Virus record (IMG/VR): IMGVR_UViG_3300037838_000157
Location: 1-43,817 of that record
Length of the DNA: 43,817 nt
DNA from: a virus
Reading direction: 5' to 3' (one strand)
Shown: positions 7,656-14,014 of the stretch, piece by piece
How positions within the stretch are numbered: the stretch's first letter is position 1
How the letters are laid out: each line of letters opens with the position of its first letter
Made by a program: the position numbers and the translations under genes
Notes under the pieces: generated by a model
Told to the model about the DNA's origin: nothing
The model's input: only the letters and a program-made list of their open reading frames with translations
Database searches by the model: none

Positions 7656-8180
7656 ATGCCAACAACAAGTAACAACTCAGGCATCATGGCAAAAAGACAG
7701 TCATTTAATGGCAGAGCTCTAACTTTCGTGGAAGTTATCTTTGACGTTGATATCACTGCTTCAGCCACAACACCTGAATCAAAGGATTCAACTTTTGACA
7801 CAGTTTCAAAAGTTGTAAACAAAAACGGTAACCTTTTAGCACAATCATACAGATTGGGTGGCAAGGCGACTGACAACGATGCGGCTGAGGCGGCGGCGAT
7901 CAACGCTAACGATTCAATCGACTCATTCCAATACATCGTTGAAGGGACACCAGGCCAGTACAACGCGGCGGACTCAGCAGGAGATGTGAACATGGACATC
8001 GATGCAACAGTTTTAGCGGCGGCCGAAGCGGACCTAGAAGCAGACATACTAGCGGCAATTGCCGTTGGTGACTCAGCAGAAAACGTTCACGTGAAAATGA
8101 GAACACTTCTACCTGAAGGTCATGTTAACGGTGACGCTAACAGTTTCGTAGGAATGTTTGACCAAAGGGGTGATGCGTAA
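7656..8180 (+). CDS. Virion-type protein, member 3 of a tandem trio
   Basis: A 174-residue protein with an AGGAGG ribosome site. LTFVEVIFDVDITASATTPE aligns with the strand/acid loop of the two preceding proteins, followed by TVSKVVNKNGNLLAQSYRLGG (the helix and L-x-G step). A long Ala/Asp-rich insert (residues about 70–135) with alternating GCG codons is unlike the neighbours in base use. The transcript ends at a rho-independent terminator 36 bp downstream, which fits an independently controlled, highly expressed virion operon. Confidence 0.7.
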   Translation: MPTTSNNSGIMAKRQSFNGRALTFVEVIFDVDITASATTPESKDSTFDTVSKVVNKNGNLLAQSYRLGGKATDNDAAEAAAINANDSIDSFQYIVEGTPGQYNAADSAGDVNMDIDATVLAAAEADLEADILAAIAVGDSAENVHVKMRTLLPEGHVNGDANSFVGMFDQRGDA

Positions 8181-8215
8181 GCATAGCCACTAGTCACGCA
8201 GACTATATTACCAAA

Positions 8216-8248
8216 GGGGCGGATCTTTAATTAGGTTCGCCCTTTTTT
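8216..8248 (+). terminator. Rho-independent terminator
   Basis: A stem of up to ten pairs (GGGCGGATC against GGTTCGCCC with G·T pairs, 8-nt AT loop) is followed directly by TTTTTT. It closes the 6795–8180 operon. Confidence 0.85.
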
Positions 8249-8253
8249 CTTGA

Positions 8254-8261
8254 CTTAAATA
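8254..8261 (+). promoter_or_regulatory. Late-promoter-like CTTAAATA, 5 nt before ATG 8267
   Basis: CTTAAATA then TCGAT then ATG. The block TTAAATATCGATATG is identical to the one before the sulfotransferase-like gene at 794. It begins right after the T-run of the terminator. Confidence 0.5.
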
Positions 8262-8266
8262 TCGAT

Positions 8267-8782
8267 ATGCACGAGTACAGATTACACACCCTGGTAGACA
8301 TTACCGAAAACGGCAATCTAAAACAGCAGTTCCCATTCAAGACCATAGCAGGCAACGAGATACATGACAAGCACAGTCTGGCAGTTGCTAGGAATCAGAA
8401 CAGCAATTTCTCAACGATGTTACAACTGCTACAGATGAGGGGTAACATCACATGGGAACACTCACCACAGAAAATGGAACTGCCCGACCTGGGCAATCAC
8501 GCATTCGGATCCTACTACGAGGGCAAACACAACACATGGCACTTCCAGTTCTTCACAGAGCAGGCAGGGGTGTATGGTGATGTAATGGATCCAACAGAGA
8601 ATCTAATGGAAGACTTCGGCCTTGTGCCGGTGATTACCGACTGCACAAACACAGCACACTTGCCGCTACATACTTTCGTCACAAAGGAAATGCAGGGCAC
8701 GGACAGACAGAAGGTCATCGGTGCACTCTCTGGTGGAGTCATAAACACGTACTTTTCATACGCCGGCCCTACTGATAAATAA
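8267..8782 (+). CDS. Conserved-type T4-like marine phage protein, function unknown
   Basis: A 171-residue soluble protein with mixed alpha/beta composition: an N-terminal strand pair (YRLHTLVDITENG), NFSTMLQLLQMRGNITWEHSP in the middle, and a C-terminal GALSGGVINTYFSYAG. The pattern recalls small proteins of T4-like cyanophage structural regions, but I cannot name a family with certainty. Expressed from a late-type promoter of its own after the terminator. No catalytic motif seen. Confidence 0.65.
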   Translation: MHEYRLHTLVDITENGNLKQQFPFKTIAGNEIHDKHSLAVARNQNSNFSTMLQLLQMRGNITWEHSPQKMELPDLGNHAFGSYYEGKHNTWHFQFFTEQAGVYGDVMDPTENLMEDFGLVPVITDCTNTAHLPLHTFVTKEMQGTDRQKVIGALSGGVINTYFSYAGPTDK

Positions 8783-8828
8783 TAGTACATTAAGGCACAA
8801 ACTTTCTAATATTAAAGGCACACAGGCA

Positions 8829-9134
8829 ATGGATCAGGCTCAACTACAGGCTCTAATAACGGAGGTACAAATCCTCAAAAGAGATTTACAAAGATATATG
8901 AGTACAACACAATTAGAAAAACAGAACCTGGAAGCACACGTGGACCTTTGTTCAGAGAGATACAAAGGGTTACACGACAGATTAAGTGCGATAGAAATCA
9001 GACTGGCCAAGATGAACGAGGACATGGGTACCAGTCACAAGAGCAGTCAGAAGACAATCATAGCAACAGCAGGCACAGTGGTCGCAGGCCTACTATCGAC
9101 AGTGGTAGTGATCCTGATGAAAATGCCTGGCTAA
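8829..9134 (+). CDS. Coiled-coil protein with C-terminal membrane anchor (XhlA/holin-accessory-like)
   Basis: A 101-residue protein: residues 1–70 form a predicted helical heptad-rich coil (VQILKRDLQRYMSTTQLEK, then LHDRLSAIEIRLAKMNEDM), followed by one hydrophobic segment (TIIATAGTVVAGLLSTVVVIL) and a very short tail. This architecture is shared by XhlA-type holin accessory proteins and spanin-like anchors. A lysis role is inference from topology only. A glucosaminidase with its own membrane anchor is far away at 35342, so a lysis cassette is not evident here. Confidence 0.65.
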   Translation: MDQAQLQALITEVQILKRDLQRYMSTTQLEKQNLEAHVDLCSERYKGLHDRLSAIEIRLAKMNEDMGTSHKSSQKTIIATAGTVVAGLLSTVVVILMKMPG

Positions 9135-9146
9135 TATTACCAACAC

Positions 9147-9380
9147 ATGTTCATACAGATAGCACCCAAGGCCAAGGTCTACGTCACAGACACGGACATG
9201 GAATTCATACGGGCACACACACTGGAGTCGTTCAGGAGCGATCAACTGTCGCCGGAGGATGCGGACAGGGCCAAGAGGTTGGCGGACAAGGCGGTGTTCG
9301 TGCGTAAGAAACTTGACACCCACATGCAATATGCTTTAAATAGAAAGATAAAGTTTGTTGCAAATGACCGGAAAAAATAA
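9147..9380 (+). CDS. Small hypothetical protein
   Basis: A 77-residue charged, helix-rich protein (FIQIAPKAKVYVTDTDMEF, then SPEDADRAKRLADKAVFVRKK). No motif recognised. A competing frame with a +1 shift is open across part of this region, but this frame has the codon use of the neighbours and ends with a 17-bp overlap into the next gene. Probably a small conserved phage protein. Confidence 0.55.
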   Translation: MFIQIAPKAKVYVTDTDMEFIRAHTLESFRSDQLSPEDADRAKRLADKAVFVRKKLDTHMQYALNRKIKFVANDRKK

Positions 9381-9867
9381 ATCAGAACTGGTAAAACAGA
9401 TTGAGGCCTATGGTCTCAAGAATAAACTTGCGGATCTGGCACACAGAGAACAGGCACGCAGACCTTTCCAGCACCTACCAAAACAGTTCTCCAAAGGTAT
9501 CCTTATAGGCAACATAGCAATCGTACCCAAGAAACATACGGGCACTAGATATGTGTATGTGATAGCGGACATGATGGAAGCACAGGTACTACACGAAGAT
9601 ATCAATCTCAAACAGACAGCCATACTTGTAGCACACTATCTGGCAGACGGGAAGAACATACCTACAAATATATTGGATCAGGATGCCAAACATGCCTCAC
9701 AACTGTTTGACATACAGAGTGCCAAACGTATGATAAAGGAAGCACAGAAGAACAAGGACGAACTTACTGAAGACGTGTATTGGGATAGATTGGATGTCGC
9801 TAACCGCCTAGCGGACGAGTGCAAGGGAAACATACAGCAGATCTTTAGTGACACGTTCGGCACATAG
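9364..9867 (+). CDS. Hypothetical protein, possibly assembly-related
   Basis: A 167-residue soluble protein. I place the start at ATG 9364 (MTGKNKSELVKQIEAYG) rather than the TTG codons just upstream; it overlaps the preceding gene by 17 bp. Composition: N-terminal basic helix, a central beta-rich part (KGILIGNIAIVPKKHTGTRY, VYVIADM) and a C-terminal long helical region rich in Lys/Glu/Asp. No recognised catalytic motif. Followed by a late-type promoter for 9886. Confidence 0.65.
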   Translation: MTGKNKSELVKQIEAYGLKNKLADLAHREQARRPFQHLPKQFSKGILIGNIAIVPKKHTGTRYVYVIADMMEAQVLHEDINLKQTAILVAHYLADGKNIPTNILDQDAKHASQLFDIQSAKRMIKEAQKNKDELTEDVYWDRLDVANRLADECKGNIQQIFSDTFGT

Positions 9868-9869
9868 AT

Positions 9870-9877
9870 AATAAATA
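9870..9877 (+). promoter_or_regulatory. Late-promoter-like AATAAATA upstream of 9886
   Basis: AATAAATA lies 8 nt before the ATG. It overlaps the region immediately after the previous stop. No Shine-Dalgarno-like sequence fits between box and start. Confidence 0.45.
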
Positions 9878-9885
9878 AACACAGT

Positions 9886-10788
9886 ATGAAGAGCTTAGAC
9901 CTTACAAAACCTATCACCACTGAATCTTTATTAAAAGAATTTGAATCTAGATTCAACATGACCATGGATCTTTCACAGTTCAACGAAGAAGAACTACAAG
10001 ATTACGCAAATCACGTGAGAACTAAGATACACGAGATAACACAGAACACACACTTTGGACAAGAATTAACAAACGACGGCTATCAGAAGAATCAAATGAT
10101 GTTAGACATCATCAACCAAGCAATACAAGAGAGAAAACTTGGCGAGTATGGTGGCAACATGGACAACCCAATTTTAGATAAGGCGTCGGCACCAATTAAA
10201 GCCAAACTTGCAAAAGGACAGGCATTAAGTCCAGACGAAAGAGGAGCGGCCTCGAAACTTATGGCAATGAAACAGATGCCAAAAGGCACAGGTACAATGA
10301 CGGGCGTGAAAGAAGGTGTTGAAGAACAATCAGAATTAATTTTAGCGGCCAAGGACATGATGGACAAGGTCACATCATTCTTGGAAGATCTAGCATCAAT
10401 GAAGACAGAAGGCATGTTAGAACTAGCAGACAGAATCAGAGACGAGATGGGTGCAGATAAATCAGACGCATTCCTACAAAAAATCCAACCAGCGATTGAA
10501 CAGGCGGAAGCCACTTTAACGACAACTAGACAAGAGCTAGACAACGGTGTAAGAATTTTGACCGGAGAAGAAGTAGCATCAGACCCTATGGGCGCCGATG
10601 ACACGATGGACATGGACACACCAGACGCAGACTTAGATGACTTGAGTACAGATGACCTAGAGTCAGATGAGTTTGGCGCCTCTGATGCCGAAGCGGGTGG
10701 AACAGAACCGGAAGGCAGAGAACAAAGAGAATCAAAAGAAGTGTTTGAAGCATCAAACAGATTGTTCAGTAAACTAGCAGGGAAGTAG
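9886..10788 (+). CDS. Acidic helical virion/assembly-type protein
   Basis: A 300-residue protein. The N-terminal half is helical and contains NTHFGQELTNDGYQKNQMML and AIQERKLGEYGG, segments I associate with conserved proteins of T4-like cyanophages near structural genes. The C-terminal part is strongly acidic and low complexity (many Asp/Gly/Ser/Thr between residues 235 and 285), then a basic-helical end. This layout recalls scaffolding/core proteins, but the assignment is inference. The next gene begins 4 bp after the stop. Confidence 0.65.
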   Translation: MKSLDLTKPITTESLLKEFESRFNMTMDLSQFNEEELQDYANHVRTKIHEITQNTHFGQELTNDGYQKNQMMLDIINQAIQERKLGEYGGNMDNPILDKASAPIKAKLAKGQALSPDERGAASKLMAMKQMPKGTGTMTGVKEGVEEQSELILAAKDMMDKVTSFLEDLASMKTEGMLELADRIRDEMGADKSDAFLQKIQPAIEQAEATLTTTRQELDNGVRILTGEEVASDPMGADDTMDMDTPDADLDDLSTDDLESDEFGASDAEAGGTEPEGREQRESKEVFEASNRLFSKLAGK

Positions 10789-10792
10789 TCCT

Positions 10793-11149
10793 GTGAGATT
10801 TTTCGAATTCAACAAAAGCGATACAGACCTAGAGTCAGCACTTATCAACATCCTGTTGAACATGAAGGGCGACGCAGACGAAAAAGATCAAGCCAGTGAT
10901 ATCAGCATGGACGCTGTCAAGCAGATCATGAGCAACACGGGTTATCCTGCGTTCAACTATGATGTGTTTAAGAGGATCTATGACGCTGACGGGGATCTAA
11001 AGAATGTTGTTGCAGACTTTGACAACGAAAAAATTGTTGTCAAAACAGACCAAGAAGCAGAGAAAGAGCCTTCAATGGATTACGACGACCAAGGAAGCAC
11101 AGACAAAGTCAAGCAGATGGCCAAATCTGCAATGAACAGAAGAAAATAA
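10793..11149 (+). CDS. Small acidic hypothetical protein (GTG start)
   Basis: A 118-residue protein starting with GTG, 4 bp after the previous gene, so probably co-translated. It is acidic in the first two thirds, with a tail of Lys/Arg (KSAMNRRK). NTGYPAFNYDVFKRIYDADG suggests a small helical domain. No known family. Confidence 0.6.
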   Translation: MRFFEFNKSDTDLESALINILLNMKGDADEKDQASDISMDAVKQIMSNTGYPAFNYDVFKRIYDADGDLKNVVADFDNEKIVVKTDQEAEKEPSMDYDDQGSTDKVKQMAKSAMNRRK

Positions 11150-11177
11150 CTCTAAACTTACAGCAATAATTAATAGT

Positions 11178-11372
11178 ATGCCTAAGACTTATTGTGCCTA
11201 TCCATTCCAACATCAGTATGTTCACATGTCCGGATCTGTGAGACTTTGCTGTGCCACCATGGAGAACGCCACAGACAAGAAAGGCAACAGGATACACATG
11301 AACAATGATTCGTTGCAGAAGACCTGGAACGGTGACTACATGAAAAAAGCAAGACAAACACAGAAAAGGTAA
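11178..11372 (+). pseudogene. Truncated SPASM/twitch-type radical-SAM accessory fragment
   Basis: The 64-residue product MPKTYCAYPFQHQYVHMSG, then RLCCATMENATDKK and SLQKTWNGDYMKKAR follow the signature of the short Fe–S-binding domain used by phage twitch/SPASM radical-SAM proteins (C-x3-PF-x-H, V/RxCC, then 'slxxhWNsdxhkxhR'). Full-length phage members are several hundred residues. Here the frame ends at 11370. After it, in another frame, the codons for KTWRELLPELEETLTKAQK up to TAA at 11429–11431 form a plausible remnant tail of a larger gene. I take it as a decayed or domain-only gene. It could also be a deliberate stand-alone fragment. Confidence 0.5.
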
Positions 11373-11438
11373 AACCTGGCGTGAGTTATTGCCTGAGCTG
11401 GAAGAAACTTTGACAAAGGCACAAAAGTAATATACAAT

Positions 11439-12149
11439 ATGTCTATGAAAATACCAGAAGACGTCATTAAAGACAAGGGCATAGCCTACATACAGAAATA
11501 TCCATATGGAGAACTGTCCAGGGTGACCAAGAACCACAAGCGACACTATGAGACCCCAGACGGAAGACAGGTGCCAAGTGTGACAACAGTGCTGAGTGCG
11601 ACCAAGGACATGACACACCTACATGCATGGCGCAAGAGGATTGGCGTGGAGAAAGCACAACAGATCACAACAGAAAGTGCCAACATAGGAACGGTGATGC
11701 ACCGTAGCCTAGAGAAGCACGTGAAGGGCGAAGATAGGACACCAGGTTCAAATCTCATACAGCAGAAAGCACATAAAATGGCTAATGTTATCATAGACAA
11801 CGGATTAAAAAATGTCAGTGAAGTGTGGGGATCAGAAGTATCACTTTACTATGAAGAACTGTATGCAGGCACAACAGACTTAGTTGGTGTTTATAAAGGC
11901 GAACCCGCCATAATGGATTTCAAACAGTCACGTAGATTGAAGAAGAAAGAGTGGGTGGACGACTACTACCTCCAGTTGGTTGCATACGCAGAGGCACACA
12001 ACAAGCAGTACGGCACAAACATAAAGAGCGGACGCATGTTCATATGCACACAGGCCAACGAATACCAGTCGTTCGACATAGAGAACTATGACTACTGGAC
12101 CGACCAGTGGTATCGTAAGTTGGAGCAATACTACAAGCAAGTGTTGTAG
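11439..12149 (+). CDS. PD-(D/E)XK nuclease, MGME1/cyanophage exonuclease-like
   Basis: A 236-residue nuclease. The features in order are PSVTTVLSATKD (typical N-terminal strand of the RecB/MGME1-like family), IGTVMHRSLEKHV with the family's conserved His, VWGSEVSLYYEELYAGTTDLVG with the Glu and the catalytic Asp of the 'G-T/x-D' motif, and PAIMDFKQS, the D-x-K (catalytic D and K). A Gln/Tyr motif in YLQLVAYAEAHN follows. T4-like marine phages carry a family like this near other DNA metabolism genes; it may trim DNA ends in replication or recombination. Start at 11439 is chosen; ATG 11445 is a near alternative. Confidence 0.82.
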   Translation: MSMKIPEDVIKDKGIAYIQKYPYGELSRVTKNHKRHYETPDGRQVPSVTTVLSATKDMTHLHAWRKRIGVEKAQQITTESANIGTVMHRSLEKHVKGEDRTPGSNLIQQKAHKMANVIIDNGLKNVSEVWGSEVSLYYEELYAGTTDLVGVYKGEPAIMDFKQSRRLKKKEWVDDYYLQLVAYAEAHNKQYGTNIKSGRMFICTQANEYQSFDIENYDYWTDQWYRKLEQYYKQVL

Positions 12150-12180
12150 TTTACGGACGGCAAGCGGGTTTGGCACACTG

Positions 12181-12189
12181 TATAAATAC
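12181..12189 (+). promoter_or_regulatory. T4-type late promoter TATAAATAC before the tail fibre
   Basis: A perfect TATAAATAC lies 37 bp before the GTG start at 12227. The leader contains ATGTTAAC and an AGAGGA ribosome site. The promoter lies between the nuclease gene and the tail fibre gene. Confidence 0.75.
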
Positions 12190-12226
12190 AGTAAATGTTA
12201 ACAAAATTTAGAGGAAACAATTAATC

Positions 12227-13825
12227 GTGCCTATAGTTCAGATAAGCCGCATACAGCATAGAAGAGGTAAGAATACCGATCTACCGCAACTAGCGGCTGG
12301 AGAAATAGGTTGGTCAGTTGACACACAAAGATTATACATAGGTAACGGAACAGTGGCCGATGGTGCACCAGCAGTGGGAAATACAGAAATCATAACATCA
12401 GGCAGTTCAGCATTCACTACAGCATTGAGTCACACATACAAAGGTTACCTTGGTGACAGCACACCTGTAGGGACAGCACAGCAAAGAACAATAGGTGACA
12501 GGCTAGACGAACGTGTGTCAGTGAAAGACTTTGGTGCAAAAGGAGATGACAGCACAGCAGACATTACAGCGATACAAAATGCCATAGACGAGATTTACAA
12601 AGACACAGACAAGGACGACACAAGATCAAGAAGAGTGCTTTTCTTCCCGGCGGGAACTTACAGAATCAATGCCGCACTCAAGATACCACCATACGCACAC
12701 TTGGTAGGCGAGGGTCCAGACAAGACCATAATTAGAAATTCAGGTAACAACGCAGTGATGGTTACACAAGATGACGAAGGCAACGTTGGAGCAAACATAG
12801 GTAACTCCGGAGCCACTACACCAACACAAATTCAGATATCAAACATGACTGTGAGAAACACAGTGGCCTATGGAGGCATATCTTTAGATAGAATCGCAAA
12901 GGCCTACATAAACAATGTGAAGTTTCAAGGATCTTATGCATCAGGTGGAGCGGATGCTTCAAACTCGAAAGGTGTGACAGTAACAAATTCAACAACGACA
13001 TACTCAACAACAAATGTAGTATTCAATCAATGCCAATTCACAAAATTTGCTAGATTGGTAGACATCAGTTTTGACGCAACCAACATTAGATTCCATGACT
13101 GCGATTTCTCAACTGCCTACTATGGATCATTGATAGGAGCAGAGATGGATGGTAGCACAGCAGGTTTAATAAACGGTCCAAGAGACATACACTTTGCAAA
13201 CTCTAGTTGGAGTGACATAGGACAACAAGCGATCTGGGTGAAACCAACAGCAGGTGCAGATACAGGCACAGGCCCGAGAAACATAATCTCAAATGGAAAC
13301 TATTACTCAAAGACAGTTGCCAACAACTTCGGGGGTGTTGGATCCATCACTGAAGTACCTGTGATACAGTTTGACAACGACGAGTGTACATCTACACTTG
13401 ACTTCTTTGAGAGATCGGACCTAAGAGCCGCAGACGGTAGTTCAGAACTCAACGCCGCGCCTGAAATACAAGGTATTGCTAGACAGACCAAACCAATCAG
13501 AACATTTACAATGACCAACAACCAATCATCGGCCGCCACCATAAGAGAATATCCTGGACTCAACGCAAAAGGAATCACAATTGAATACAAAATCGAGAGG
13601 GGAGGAGACACACGAGTGGGAAGGATGGACATCTCATCAGATGGAACCAACATCGCATACGACGACAACTCCGTTGACAGTGACGCAGACGTTGGTGTTG
13701 ACCTAATAGCGGCTCTCGACAACAAGGACTCAACCGCAGGTAATGAAACAATCAAGTTCCAATACCAAACTACCAACACAGGTAACACTGCTGTCATCGA
13801 TTACCAAGTGACAATCTTGGCATAA
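12227..13825 (+). CDS. Tail fibre/tailspike with beta-helix (pectate-lyase-like)
   Basis: A 532-residue GTG-started protein. It begins with a short attachment-type module of the sort seen in phage fibres (RIQHRRGKNTDLPQLAAGE, IGWSVDTQRLYIGNG), then SVKDFGAKGDDSTADITAIQ, the hallmark of pectate-lyase/glycosyl-hydrolase-28-like right-handed beta-helices, followed by VLFFPAGTYRI and a long repeat of short beta-strands with G-N/D turns. Such proteins bind and often cut host surface glycans. A clear catalytic triad is not visible to me. Expressed from a consensus late promoter. The C-terminal 130 residues look like a separate beta-domain. Confidence 0.85.
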   Translation: MPIVQISRIQHRRGKNTDLPQLAAGEIGWSVDTQRLYIGNGTVADGAPAVGNTEIITSGSSAFTTALSHTYKGYLGDSTPVGTAQQRTIGDRLDERVSVKDFGAKGDDSTADITAIQNAIDEIYKDTDKDDTRSRRVLFFPAGTYRINAALKIPPYAHLVGEGPDKTIIRNSGNNAVMVTQDDEGNVGANIGNSGATTPTQIQISNMTVRNTVAYGGISLDRIAKAYINNVKFQGSYASGGADASNSKGVTVTNSTTTYSTTNVVFNQCQFTKFARLVDISFDATNIRFHDCDFSTAYYGSLIGAEMDGSTAGLINGPRDIHFANSSWSDIGQQAIWVKPTAGADTGTGPRNIISNGNYYSKTVANNFGGVGSITEVPVIQFDNDECTSTLDFFERSDLRAADGSSELNAAPEIQGIARQTKPIRTFTMTNNQSSAATIREYPGLNAKGITIEYKIERGGDTRVGRMDISSDGTNIAYDDNSVDSDADVGVDLIAALDNKDSTAGNETIKFQYQTTNTGNTAVIDYQVTILA

Positions 13826-13959
13826 ACTTCACAAACAGATAGACAAAAAACTTTTTTCGTCGTAATATTAGTACATTATAAAATTGCAAAACGACGTTGT
13901 GATTTTATTCGTATGAAGGCCAAGCAAAGAAGTTAAAAAAAGTTAAACACACGGATTTA

Positions 13960-13967
13960 GATAAATA
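13960..13967 (+). promoter_or_regulatory. Late-promoter-like GATAAATA upstream of nrdA
   Basis: GATAAATA overlaps a possible ATG at 13967. If used as a late promoter the mRNA would start near 13973, upstream of the preferred nrdA start at 14015 and just inside the longer reading. The 140 bp between the tail fibre and this point hold no gene; they are AT-rich and contain runs such as CTTTTTT. Confidence 0.4.
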
Positions 13968-14014
13968 TGGATACAATAAAAACAAAAATCAAAAACAAAA
14001 AATACAAAACCTTA

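Noticed and set aside
7577-8047. 156-residue reverse-strand open frame
   Set aside because: Ala/Ser-rich antisense of the third virion-type gene, which has a strong ribosome site and terminator.
8948-9307. 119-residue forward frame overlapping two small genes
   Set aside because: Gln/Gly/His-rich composition of a shifted frame; the coiled-coil/membrane gene and 9147 gene fit better.
10092-10619. 175-residue reverse-strand open frame
   Set aside because: Shadow of the forward gene 9886–10788; Ser-rich composition typical of antisense frames.
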